A DNA stretch of 21,886 nt from Eggerthellaceae bacterium. GTDB lineage: Bacteria; Actinomycetota; Coriobacteriia; Coriobacteriales; Eggerthellaceae. Below, piece after piece: positions 7,683 to 16,288 of this stretch (positions are counted from its first letter, which is position 1; the number at the start of each line of letters is the position of its first letter). Made by a program: the position numbers and the translations under genes. Under the pieces are notes generated by a model. The model searched no databases, was not told the DNA's origin, and saw nothing but the letters and a program-made list of their open reading frames with translations. The stretch spans positions 1 to 21,886 of the forward strand of contig CAADXT010000145.1 of assembly GCA_900753095.1 (NCBI GenBank), written 5' to 3'.

Positions 7683-10019
7683 CTACTTGGAAGAGGTGGT
7701 GCCCGGCATCATGCGGCGGGCATCGAACACCCCATCGACCGAACGGAGCTTCGAGAGAATGCGATCGATAACCGCCGTATCGGACACCTGGAACAAAAAG
7801 CGCATCTCAACCATGCCGTCGCGATGCGTGTTCGTGTTGACGGAAAGCACGTTGGCGCCATGTTCCGAGAGCACCGAGGCAACATCGATGAGCAGGTTCA
7901 GGCGGTCGAGCGCCTCGACGAAGATCTCCACGTTGAACGAGGTATCGCCCGAGGGGCCGTCCTTTTCCCAGAACACTTCGATGATGCGCTCGGGATGCTG
8001 CTTGAGCGCGGCGGCGTTGGGGCAATCGTCGCGATGCACCGAAACGCCGCGGCCGCGGGTAACGAAGCCCACGATCTTGTCGCCCGGAACGGGGTTGCAG
8101 CAACGGGAAAGGCGCACAAGCACGTCGTCGATGCCGCGTACCACCACGCCGTTGGAAGAATGGGTTTCGTGCTTCTTGGGGCGCTTGACGCTGGTGAGCA
8201 TCGGCGGCATCTTGCCGGTAGACGAAGACGAAGTTCCCATCAGGGGCTTTGCGGCCTCTTCCGTGCCGCTGTCCACCAGGATCTTCAGCATGCGGTTTGC
8301 CACATGCATCGGCGCTTCCTTGCCGGTGCCGATGTTCACCAGCATGTCGTCGGCGTCCTTATAACCCATCGACTCGGAAACCTCGCGCATGGCGCGCATG
8401 CTCTGGGCGCTCGAGATGCCGAAGCCGTGCTTGCGCATCTCGCGCATAAGGATGTCGCGACCTTCCTGCAGGTCGTCGGAACGGCTGATCTTCGCGAAGT
8501 ACGAGCGGATCTTCGAGCGGGCCGAAGGGGTTTTCACGATGTTGAGCCAATCGCGCGAAGGCGTTGCGCTTTTCTGGGTAAGGATCTCAACACGGTCGCC
8601 CATTTGCAGCTTGTAGGAAAGCGGCACGATGGAGCCGTTCACCTTTGCGCCCACGCAGTGGTACCCCACCTCGGTGTGGATGGCGAACGCGAAATCGACG
8701 GGTGTGGAGCCAAAGCGCAGGCTCATGGCCTTGCCCTTCGGGGTGAATACGTACACCTCTTTCGGGTCGAGATCGGTTTTAAGCGACTTCAAGAACTCGC
8801 GCGAATCCTTGGTTTCGTCCTGCCAGTCAACCATTTCGCGCAGCCAGGCAATTTGCTTGTCGAAGGCCGATTCGGATCCCTTGCCGCCCTTTTCCTTGTA
8901 GCGCCAGTGGGCTGCGACACCGTATTCGCTCATACGGTGCATTTCCTCGGTACGGATCTGCACCTCAAGCGGGCGGCCAGCAGGGCCGATGACCGTGGTG
9001 TGCAGGCTCTGGTACATGTTGAACTTCGGCATGGCAATGTAGTCTTTGAAACGCCCGGGCATCGGGTGCCACAGGCTGTGCACCGCGCCCAGCGCCGAGT
9101 AGCAGTCCTTCACCGTGGTGGTGATGATGCGCACGGCGATAAGGTCGTAGATCTCGGAAAAGCCCTTGCCCTTCTTCGACATCTTCTGATAGATGGAGTA
9201 CAGGTGCTTTGGGCGGCCCATGATCTGGGAGTCCACGCCGATTTTGCCCATTTCGCCACGGAGGATGGAGATAACCTTCTCCAAGTACTCCTCGCGCTCG
9301 CGGCGGGTTTCGGCGACCATACGGGAAACCTGCTTGAACTTAGTGGGCTCCAAGTAGAAGAACGCCAAATCCTCAAGCTCCCATTTGATGGAGCTGATGC
9401 CCAAACGGTGCGCGATGGGGGCGTAGATTTCCAGCGTTTCGCGCGCCTTGAATATGCGCCTGTCTTCGCGCAGCGCCGAAAGGGTGCGCATGTTGTGCAG
9501 GCGGTCGGCAAGCTTGATCACGATAACGCGGATGTCCTTGCTCATGGCAATGAGCATCTTGCGGAACGTTTCCGCCTGCTCGTCGGAGAGCGTTTCCACC
9601 TCGATTTTGGTGATCTTGGTAACGCCATCCACCAATTCGGCCACTGAATCACCGAAAAGCTCTGCCACCTGCTGCTTTGTGGCAACGGTGTCTTCAACGG
9701 TATCGTGCAGCAACGCTGCGATGAGCGTCTCGACATCCATGTGGAGATCGGCCAGGATGATGGCAACCTCCACCGGATGGATAACGAACGCCTCACCCGA
9801 CTTGCGCTTCTGGCCGGCATGCATCTTCTCGGCGAAGCGGAACGCCTTTTCCATCAACGCCAAATCGTCTTTATCCAAGTAGGTGGAAGCCAGGCCCTCA
9901 AGCGCCTTGAAGCGCTCAACGGGGTCGGAGCCCACCGGCGCCGACGTGGCCGATTTGATGGTTGGGTCTACCGGCGATGCCACCAGCCCAACCGGGTGGA
10001 ACTCGTTGGTATCTGCCAT
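7683..10019 (-). CDS. rel: Bifunctional (p)ppGpp synthetase/hydrolase
   Basis: Makes and degrades (p)ppGpp, the stringent-response alarmone. 778 residues from the chosen ATG. Order: HD hydrolase domain (about 50-205, with H67, H81, H105-D106 and D172 in KLADRLHN), synthetase domain (about 255-370, with RFKDYIAMPK at 323-332 and YQSLHT at 336-341), TGS domain (about 418-480, VYVFTPKG), a zinc-finger-like region with RCCNPVPGD, and a C-terminal ACT domain (about 700-778). The RFKD sequence is the RxKD signature of bifunctional Rel rather than the ExDD of RelA-only enzymes, and the HD residues are intact. The start is ATG 10019, not the in-frame ATG-like start at 10109, because AGGAGG precedes it by 10 nt and only 2 nt separate it from the recJ stop (the ribosome site lies in the recJ end), so translation is probably coupled. 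Confidence 0.97.
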   Translation of the reverse strand: MADTNEFHPVGLVASPVDPTIKSATSAPVGSDPVERFKALEGLASTYLDKDDLALMEKAFRFAEKMHAGQKRKSGEAFVIHPVEVAIILADLHMDVETLIAALLHDTVEDTVATKQQVAELFGDSVAELVDGVTKITKIEVETLSDEQAETFRKMLIAMSKDIRVIVIKLADRLHNMRTLSALREDRRIFKARETLEIYAPIAHRLGISSIKWELEDLAFFYLEPTKFKQVSRMVAETRREREEYLEKVISILRGEMGKIGVDSQIMGRPKHLYSIYQKMSKKGKGFSEIYDLIAVRIITTTVKDCYSALGAVHSLWHPMPGRFKDYIAMPKFNMYQSLHTTVIGPAGRPLEVQIRTEEMHRMSEYGVAAHWRYKEKGGKGSESAFDKQIAWLREMVDWQDETKDSREFLKSLKTDLDPKEVYVFTPKGKAMSLRFGSTPVDFAFAIHTEVGYHCVGAKVNGSIVPLSYKLQMGDRVEILTQKSATPSRDWLNIVKTPSARSKIRSYFAKISRSDDLQEGRDILMREMRKHGFGISSAQSMRAMREVSESMGYKDADDMLVNIGTGKEAPMHVANRMLKILVDSGTEEAAKPLMGTSSSSTGKMPPMLTSVKRPKKHETHSSNGVVVRGIDDVLVRLSRCCNPVPGDKIVGFVTRGRGVSVHRDDCPNAAALKQHPERIIEVFWEKDGPSGDTSFNVEIFVEALDRLNLLIDVASVLSEHGANVLSVNTNTHRDGMVEMRFLFQVSDTAVIDRILSKLRSVDGVFDARRMMPGTTSSK

Positions 10020-10021
10020 GG

Positions 10022-13000
10022 CTATCGTTCCTCCTGGGAGTCTGTAGTGGGAAGCAAAGGGCGCCGTATCCGGTTCTGCAGCTCTTCGGCAGAACTGATA
10101 AGCACCCATTCCTTAAAGGCCGCAAACGATTCACGCTCGTCCATACCCTCGCGATAGCGCACGCTATCGTCCAGTTCGACCTTGCCCTTATAGTCTACGA
10201 CATTGATGCTCGCTTCCTTGCCCGAAACCCCAGCACAACCTTGAGATTTAATGAGCCCCAGCTCCTCGAACACGGAAACGCCGCATTCCACCTGCGAAGC
10301 GGTGATGGCCGCCCCCAGCAAGCGCGAAGAGCTTTTCGCCGCGCTTTCCGCATCGAGCGCGAAAAAGCCCTGGCCGTGCTGGCGCTGCAGGGCGCGCAGG
10401 CCGCGGTAAATCTGCGCCATGCCATCGTGCGTGGGCGCTGCATCGTCCAAAATGCCTGCGTTGAGCTGCGCATCGCTCTTGCCGAACAGCAGATGGATCT
10501 GTGCTGGCTGCCCGTCACGTCCCGCACGACCAGCCATCTGGTTGAACTCCACTTCGCTGAACGGCAGGTGGTACAGCACCACATGGCGAACGCCGGGAAT
10601 GTCGACCCCTTCGCCAAAGGCAGAGGTTGCCACCAGCACCTGCAAGCCGCCCTCGCGGAACAGCGATTCCACGCGCTCTCGCTCGGAGCGCGAGAGGCCC
10701 GCGTTGTAGAAACCGATAAGCGAGGCAATGTGCGGCTCCTGCTTGCGGAGGCTGCGGGTTAGCGCAATGGTTTCCATGCGCGAGTTCACGTATATCAGCG
10801 TCTTCTCGCCTTGCGCCACAAGGTTCACCAGGTAGCGCTCGCGTTTCTTCATGTTGCGCTGATCGACCACAGCAAGGTTGGTGCGCTCGTGCCTATCTAC
10901 CACCACGCACTCAGGGGCGATGTTGAACGATTGGCAAATGCACTGCTCAATCTCGCTGTTCGCCGTAGCGGTAACCGCCAGAACCTGCGGCGACCCCAGC
11001 GCTGCAACGGATTCTCCCAACCGTGCGTAGAACGGGCGGAAGCCCGCTTTCGAGGTGCCCACATGATGGGCCTCGTCAACCACCGCAAAGCCGATGGAAC
11101 CCGTTGCCGCGAATTCGACGGCATGGAACGCGAGGTACTCCGGCGTGGTGAGCACGATGTCCACCTCGTGCGCCGCAAGGCCGGCCATAACCGCCGCACG
11201 CTCTTCGGGCGTTGAGGCGCCGGTTAGGACCTCGGAGCGGATCCCGAACGAACCGAGCGTTCTGTCCAAGTGGAATGCCTGATCGGCCACGAGGGCGCGC
11301 AGCGGGTACACGAACACGCTGGCCTGGTTGCGCGCCAAAGCCAGCTCAACCGCATGAATATGGAAGATGAGCGACTTGCCACGGCCCGTGCCCATGATGG
11401 CAAGGGCCGATTTGCCCGCATCGAGCACCTCCAAGGCGCGCTGCTGCGATTCATGGAGCTGATTTTCCCCCAAGAACGCGCCCACCAAGGCGGTGCGAAA
11501 GCCCGGCGGGTCGGCCTTGGCGTACTCCTGCCACATAAGACGGTCGGACTCCGAGGCAATCAGGCTCGTGGAATCTTCGGCCGGAGCTTCGTCCTCTTCG
11601 GCCGAAACCAAGCCGGAGACGAATTCCTTGTCTTCACCCAAGCAGCGCTCGAGCGCGCCGCAGGGCGAAAGGGGCTTCATAGAGGAAACGACCGCCTTCA
11701 CCGAACGGCGCCCGCGCCATGTGTCGATCTGCAGCTCGAACACCGCATCGAGCGCGCACCCGCAGCCCAGCAACCCCGAGATATCAGGGCAGTGGAACAT
11801 GATGCTTGCCAGGGAATGGACGCCGTCAGTAAGCGTGCAGGAGAGGTGCGTTTTATCAGCGCCCACTGCCCTACCGCCCGAGATAACCACACCATGCGCC
11901 AAAAAGTGCGGGCTGGGGTTTTCCTGACCGAACGGGGCAAGCAAGTCGAGCTTCGCCACGTTTTCCAGCGTGAGCTCCGAAAAGTCGACGCTCGCGTCCA
12001 CCTCGATGCGCGGGATGAATTCCTCTGGCGGAAGCTTGTCCATGTACGCGCACAAGCGCTCCGAGAACTCGGGGAGCTTTGCCGCCGGAAGCGTTACGCC
12101 CACGGCAGCGTGATGGCCGCCGAAGCGCGTGAGGATGTCCTGGCAGGAGGAAACCGCGTCGAAAAGGTTCACATCGCCCACGCTGCGGCCCGAGCCATGG
12201 GCCTCATCGCCTTCGATGGTGAAGAGAATGGAGGGAACGCCGTAGCGGTTGGTGAGGCGCGAGGCGACGATGCCCTTCACGCCTTCATGCCAGCCCTCGC
12301 CCGCAACCACCAGCGCACGCTGGCCCTTGAAGATGCGCTCAGCCTGCTCGGAGGCAACCTCGGCAAGCTCCGCTTCGATGGTGCGGCGCTGGGTGTTCAC
12401 GTTCTCAAGCTCGGTGGAAAGATGCGTTGCCTCAGCAAAATCATCGCAAAGAAGCAGGTCAAGCGCCAGCTGAGCGTTACCCATACGCCCTGCCGCGTTC
12501 AAGCGCGGGATGATGGTGAAGCTCAAGCTGGAAGAGGAAACGGGCTTGTCGGCAAAGCCCGAAGCGCCCAAAAGCGCTGCGATGCACGGGCGCGGGTTCT
12601 CGTTGATCATGCGCACACCCGTGCCCACCAGAGCGCGGTTCTGGCTGCGCATGGGCATAAGGTCGGCAACAGTGCCAAGCGTCGCCAAATCTATCAACTC
12701 GCGCCACAGATTCGGCTTGCCGAACCGGGAGCCAACCGCCTGCACCACCTTCAGCGCCACCCCCGCGCCTGCAAGAATCGAGCTGGGGTTGTCGTCGCAC
12801 TTCGGGTCAACAACCGGCACGCCAACAGGCACAAGATCGGCCGGCTCGTGATGATCGGTGATAACCACATCGATGCCGCGCTCTTTGAGGATCTCGACCT
12901 CGTTCTTGGCGGCGATGCCGTTGTCTACCGTAACCACCAAATCGGGGTTGCAGGCAGACGCTCTATCGATGGCCGCCTGCGAAAGGCCGTACCCTTCCTC

Positions 13001-13351
13001 GAAACGGAGCGGGATGAACGGAGTAACGCGGGCGCCGCATTCGCGCAAACCGCGCGTCATAAGCGTGGTGGCGGAAACGCCATCGAGGTCGAAGTCGCCG
13101 AACACCAAGATGTGCTCGCCGTTCTTGACGGCTGCCTCGATGCGGTTTACCGCCGCCTCCATGTTCTCTATTTCATACGGATTCGCCCAATCCCTCTCAA
13201 GCGAAGGGTTCAGGAACTCCTGGGCCTTTTCAACCGTATCGAACCCGCGAGCCACCAAGGTGGTGGCAATGAACTGAGGCAGGTCAAATTCGGTTGCAAG
13301 ACGCGAAGCCGCAGCCGGATCGGCCGCGGCAAGATTAATGCGCGCACTCAT
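10022..13351 (-). CDS. recJ: RecJ single-strand exonuclease fused to a RecQ-like helicase
   Basis: 1109 residues, about twice a normal RecJ. The N-terminal half is RecJ, a 5'-3' single-strand DNA exonuclease of recombinational repair: DFDLDG (86-91), TVDNG (141-145), DHH (166-168) and a DHHA1 region with GRSVGDVNLF and GGHHAAVG (about 385-430). An OB-like segment follows. From about residue 620 there is an SF2 helicase close to RecQ: GTGRGKS (near 652-658), YPLRALVADQ, DEAH near 759, TATAN, ATSAFGEGVDIP and QMAGRAGRDG. The Cys cluster and HRDC of full RecQ are absent; the last ~110 residues look like a winged-helix module. Of the in-frame starts, ATG 13351 has AGGTA nearby and leads directly into RecJ; 13408 and 13387 overlap a TACAAT -10 element (13386-13391). 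The gene is first in the rel unit. The usual recJ-apt-rel order lacks apt here. Confidence 0.94.
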   Translation of the reverse strand: MSARINLAAADPAAASRLATEFDLPQFIATTLVARGFDTVEKAQEFLNPSLERDWANPYEIENMEAAVNRIEAAVKNGEHILVFGDFDLDGVSATTLMTRGLRECGARVTPFIPLRFEEGYGLSQAAIDRASACNPDLVVTVDNGIAAKNEVEILKERGIDVVITDHHEPADLVPVGVPVVDPKCDDNPSSILAGAGVALKVVQAVGSRFGKPNLWRELIDLATLGTVADLMPMRSQNRALVGTGVRMINENPRPCIAALLGASGFADKPVSSSSLSFTIIPRLNAAGRMGNAQLALDLLLCDDFAEATHLSTELENVNTQRRTIEAELAEVASEQAERIFKGQRALVVAGEGWHEGVKGIVASRLTNRYGVPSILFTIEGDEAHGSGRSVGDVNLFDAVSSCQDILTRFGGHHAAVGVTLPAAKLPEFSERLCAYMDKLPPEEFIPRIEVDASVDFSELTLENVAKLDLLAPFGQENPSPHFLAHGVVISGGRAVGADKTHLSCTLTDGVHSLASIMFHCPDISGLLGCGCALDAVFELQIDTWRGRRSVKAVVSSMKPLSPCGALERCLGEDKEFVSGLVSAEEDEAPAEDSTSLIASESDRLMWQEYAKADPPGFRTALVGAFLGENQLHESQQRALEVLDAGKSALAIMGTGRGKSLIFHIHAVELALARNQASVFVYPLRALVADQAFHLDRTLGSFGIRSEVLTGASTPEERAAVMAGLAAHEVDIVLTTPEYLAFHAVEFAATGSIGFAVVDEAHHVGTSKAGFRPFYARLGESVAALGSPQVLAVTATANSEIEQCICQSFNIAPECVVVDRHERTNLAVVDQRNMKKRERYLVNLVAQGEKTLIYVNSRMETIALTRSLRKQEPHIASLIGFYNAGLSRSERERVESLFREGGLQVLVATSAFGEGVDIPGVRHVVLYHLPFSEVEFNQMAGRAGRDGQPAQIHLLFGKSDAQLNAGILDDAAPTHDGMAQIYRGLRALQRQHGQGFFALDAESAAKSSSRLLGAAITASQVECGVSVFEELGLIKSQGCAGVSGKEASINVVDYKGKVELDDSVRYREGMDERESFAAFKEWVLISSAEELQNRIRRPLLPTTDSQEER

Positions 13352-13480
13352 AGCAATACCTACTAACTTTTCTTTCTCACTAGGCATTGTATAGGAAAGG
13401 CGCGCCACCTATGCAGGTAACGCGCCGATGGTGCCAAGGCGTTGACGAGAGGAGCGCACTAAAAGCGAGCGAGGGCAGTC

Positions 13481-13519
13481 AAAAAGAACCGCCCTTTGAA
13501 CGCTTGGCCCAAAGGGCGG
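13481..13519 (-). terminator. Rho-independent terminator of the alcohol dehydrogenase gene
   Basis: 10-bp stem CCGCCCTTTG (13489-13498) with CAAAGGGCGG (13510-13519), followed on the - strand by TTCTTTTT. It lies 89 nt beyond the dehydrogenase stop and about 90 nt before the recJ promoter region, so it isolates the two units. Confidence 0.85.
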
Positions 13520-13607
13520 CCCCCTTAGCGCGACGAAGCAGAGATTGCCGTGGCGTATCTGCCATCACGCATTGAAAGGAACAAGGCTCTACGCCTATCT
13601 GCCGAAG

Positions 13608-14813
13608 CTAAAACGCCGAGCAATAGATCTTTCGCGCATCTTCCAGGTTGATTTTCTTGAAGCCGCCGAATTCTTCGCCCTTGTTCGCTTTCAGCGTAAT
13701 CAGGAAAGCATCTACGTTTTCAGGCTTCAGGCCGAACTCGCCCAGCTTCGTGGGCATGCCCAGACCGGCGAAGAACGCCTGCAGCTCGTCGATGGCGGCG
13801 GTTACCGCATCGCATACCGCCTCTTCCGTTTCATCAACGGGCTCGATGCCGAACACCATACGGGCAAACGTAAGGAAACGGGTGGGGTTTTCGCGCCATA
13901 CGTATCGCATCCAGGCGGGCATCATAACCGCCAAACCCGCACCGTGCGTGATGGAGGTGTCGAATGCGGAAAGCTGATGCTCAAGCGCGTGGCTTTCCCA
14001 TCCGCCGGCACGGCTGGTGGGGACTGCGTTAAGGCCGCATCCCGCCAAATCGTTGTGAGCGAGCGTCCCTGCCCACATGATGTTTGCACGGGCCTCATAG
14101 TTCTCAGGCTCGGCAATGGCAACAGGCGCCTGGTTGATGAGCGTGCGGATAAGGCCCGTTGCGATGTTGTCGGTAACCTCAGAAGAGCCCGTGCCGCTGA
14201 AGAAACGCTCGCAGATGTGTGCGATCATGTCGGTTACGCCGGCCGCCGTTTGGTAAGCAGGCAAAGTGAACGTAAGCTCCGGATCAAGGAAGGAGGTCTG
14301 CGGACGGATAAGATCGGAGTTCACACCAAACTTCGCATCGATGGCATCGTTCGAGATAACGCACGAGCTGGATCCTTCCGATCCCGCTGCGGGAATGGTA
14401 AGCACACACATGAGCGGCAAGGCGTTCTCGATGGCGACTTTCTTCGCAAAGAAGTCCCACACATCCCCTTCGTGGAACACGCCGAACGCGATGGCCTTCG
14501 CGCAGTCTATAACGCTGCCGCCGCCAACGGGCAGCATCAGATCGGCTTCCTTTTCACGTGCAAGGGCAATGCCTTCGCGCACCGAGGCAACCTCAGGGTT
14601 GGGGCGAACGCCCGAAAGCTCGAAGAACTGGACGCCGGCCTTCGAAAGCGATTCCTTAACGCGCGCCAGGGTTCCCGTGCGCACCACCGAACCGCCGCCG
14701 TACACAAGCAACGCGCGCTTATAGCCCGCTTTTGCAACGTGCTGCCCCACCTCATCGGTGACGCCGCGGCCGAACACGAATTTGGTGGGAGAATAAAACT
14801 TGAAGTTGTTCAC
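13608..14813 (-). CDS. Iron-containing alcohol dehydrogenase (YqhD/butanol dehydrogenase type)
   Basis: NAD(P)H-dependent interconversion of aldehydes and alcohols. 401 residues, with the family's order of motifs: N-terminal SPTKFVFGRG (8-17), YGGGSV (38-43), the nucleotide-binding GGGSVID (97-103), PAAGSEGSSS (141-150), and metal ligands D195 and H199 (TDMIAHICE), H279 (ALEHQLSAF) and H290 (ITHGAGLAVMMPAW). These are the features of the BdhA/YqhD subgroup, which often acts on short aldehydes as a fermentative or detoxifying reductase; the substrate cannot be read from sequence. The start codon is GTG at 14813, with AAGGAG 6 nt upstream. It is monocistronic, between its terminator (13481-13519) and an inverted repeat at 14837-14852 just above the ribosome site. 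Confidence 0.96.
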   Translation of the reverse strand: MNNFKFYSPTKFVFGRGVTDEVGQHVAKAGYKRALLVYGGGSVVRTGTLARVKESLSKAGVQFFELSGVRPNPEVASVREGIALAREKEADLMLPVGGGSVIDCAKAIAFGVFHEGDVWDFFAKKVAIENALPLMCVLTIPAAGSEGSSSCVISNDAIDAKFGVNSDLIRPQTSFLDPELTFTLPAYQTAAGVTDMIAHICERFFSGTGSSEVTDNIATGLIRTLINQAPVAIAEPENYEARANIMWAGTLAHNDLAGCGLNAVPTSRAGGWESHALEHQLSAFDTSITHGAGLAVMMPAWMRYVWRENPTRFLTFARMVFGIEPVDETEEAVCDAVTAAIDELQAFFAGLGMPTKLGEFGLKPENVDAFLITLKANKGEEFGGFKKINLEDARKIYCSAF

Positions 14814-14836
14814 AGGGACTCCTTCCGAACAGAAAA

Positions 14837-14852
14837 CGGAATCAGCATTCCG
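14837..14852 (-). promoter_or_regulatory. Inverted repeat upstream of the alcohol dehydrogenase gene
   Basis: CGGAAT, CAGC, ATTCCG forms a perfect 6-bp inverted repeat that begins 24 nt before the GTG, next to a TATAT-type AT-rich stretch at 14853-14857. It could be an operator or a leader hairpin. Confidence 0.3.
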
Positions 14853-14935
14853 ATATAAGCCGATAAAAGCCTACCGTGCGCCATAGCCCCGCCGGGCACA
14901 AGACGCTATTCGGCGCGAAAACAACGGCGGCCGTT

Positions 14936-16159
14936 TTACGAATCCCGCTCTTCCACTGGGCGCCTTCCCAGCATTTTCTTGTCGATGAGCAGAACCGCGT
15001 ATATCAGCAAAAGGCCCAACAGCATCACAAAATAGAACAGCACGTACAGCGGCATATCCTCCGTGCTTACGAGGCCTTCCGTTTCATACACCAAGGCCAG
15101 GGGCGTGTTGCCAACAACAAGCGTGATGAAGGTGACCCCCGCGCAGGCTGCGGTCCGGGCGGCAATCCAGCGTTTGCGCACCGCCCCGAACTCCCTTGAA
15201 AACGGCAGGAACAAAAACAAGCTCAGCAGGAACACCGAAACCCATACAGCCATGAACACCTGCCCGGACAAGCACCCAACAAGAAGCCCCTCGTTCGTGA
15301 TCTCGAAAGCAGCCGTTATGTTGCCGATGCAGAAGGTCAGCCACGCGTTGATGGCGATGTAGGCAAAACCGTTTCCCAGCTTGTCTTCATCGACGATGTT
15401 CTCGACCTGGTTCAGGTATATCAAGAACAGTCCCAACGCCAATAGCAGCAAGAACGCCGAATCGAGCAGCGAGTACCCCGCTTCAGGCGAGTTGCCGATG
15501 CCGATAACAACCTCACCGAACGCCAGCACGATAAGAAGCGCACAGCGTTCCACCAGATGGCTGCGGTGGCTTTTCCCTATCTGCCGCTCGAGCCTGCTGG
15601 CAAAAGAGGCAAAACCCACTAACAGTGCCACCAGGCAAATTACCTGCGCAGGCACACTTGGGAATGCGAACGAGGATGCCACCAAAAGGGCTTGCAGCAC
15701 CAGGAAGGCCACCACGCGCTTGCCGAACCTTTCCAAAGCCGGGTTTTCACCCTTGGTCAGGTACAAGCGCAAGCACCAATGCACCGCAAGGTTCACATCG
15801 ACGAGAATCCACGAAACGTTGTAGAGGGCGAAATTTTCCCAGCCTGTGCTAATGGCGTGCGCCATGTTCATCAGCAAGAACATGTTTACCACCAGGCAGG
15901 AAACGTCCAGCGCCCCACCCGTGCCGAAACGGTTCATAAGCGTGGTGGATTTGTACCACACCTGCAGCATCGCCACATAGGTGAACACGAACGTATAGTA
16001 CGAGTACCAGGAAACCGCGTCTTCGGCGCCGCTTACTGAAATGGGAATGATAGTGCGCATGCAGAACACAAACACCAAATCGAAGAACAGCTCGATGAAA
16101 CACGCCTTGTCGAGCGTGCCGAACGATGCGTTTTTGTAGCGGGAAAGATAATTGTTCAT
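14936..16159 (-). CDS. LtrA-family integral membrane protein (low temperature requirement A)
   Basis: 407 residues, mostly hydrophobic, about ten to twelve membrane segments. Diagnostic LtrA motifs are present: FIELFFDLVFVF near residues 22-33, and an ERCALLIVLAFGEVVIGIG-type segment near 200, both with the charged residues of the family inside predicted helices. LtrA was named from a Listeria growth-in-the-cold phenotype; the biochemical role is unknown. The in-frame start at 16264 would add 35 residues with no ribosome site; ATG 16159 is preferred because the family motif begins shortly after it and a perfect TATAAT lies 6 nt upstream. This implies a leaderless or nearly leaderless transcript, as no Shine-Dalgarno sequence is visible. 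A short AACGG/CCGTT hairpin followed by TTGTTTT directly after the stop (14923-14935) may be a weak terminator. Confidence 0.88.
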   Translation of the reverse strand: MNNYLSRYKNASFGTLDKACFIELFFDLVFVFCMRTIIPISVSGAEDAVSWYSYYTFVFTYVAMLQVWYKSTTLMNRFGTGGALDVSCLVVNMFLLMNMAHAISTGWENFALYNVSWILVDVNLAVHWCLRLYLTKGENPALERFGKRVVAFLVLQALLVASSFAFPSVPAQVICLVALLVGFASFASRLERQIGKSHRSHLVERCALLIVLAFGEVVIGIGNSPEAGYSLLDSAFLLLLALGLFLIYLNQVENIVDEDKLGNGFAYIAINAWLTFCIGNITAAFEITNEGLLVGCLSGQVFMAVWVSVFLLSLFLFLPFSREFGAVRKRWIAARTAACAGVTFITLVVGNTPLALVYETEGLVSTEDMPLYVLFYFVMLLGLLLIYAVLLIDKKMLGRRPVEERDS

Positions 16160-16165
16160 GGCCGT

Positions 16166-16199
16166 ATTATACGAAGCTCTCGCCTTCCTTTGCGAGAGC
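16166..16199 (-). promoter_or_regulatory. LtrA promoter: TATAAT 6 nt before ATG, with an overlapping inverted repeat
   Basis: On the - strand TATAAT (plus 16166-16171) is followed by ACGGCC and the ATG, so transcription would start at or near the A of the start codon. Just upstream, 8-bp arms GCTCTCGC (16176-16183) and GCGAGAGC (16192-16199) with an 8-nt spacer cover the -35 zone, where no good TTGACA is seen. This suggests an activator or repressor site. Confidence 0.5.
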
Positions 16200-16288
16200 G
16201 GTGTGCTTAGCAACGCAAATACCAGGCAAAAGGCCCCTTCGCAACCCCGAAGAGCCACCAACACAGCAAGTGCCAGTGGAAGCCGAAG

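Noticed and set aside
7824..9647. 607-residue + strand ORF opposite rel
   Set aside because: An antisense artefact of GC-skewed codons; rel is certain on the other strand.
10020..10109. Longer N-terminus for Rel starting at 10109
   Set aside because: It would overlap recJ by 88 nt; the ATG at 10019 has AGGAGG upstream and follows the recJ stop by 2 nt.
11270..13366. 698-residue + strand ORF opposite the recJ-recQ fusion
   Set aside because: Same reason; the - strand carries DHH and RecQ motifs throughout.
13545..14858. 437-residue + strand ORF opposite the alcohol dehydrogenase
   Set aside because: No recognisable domain; mirrors the dehydrogenase gene.
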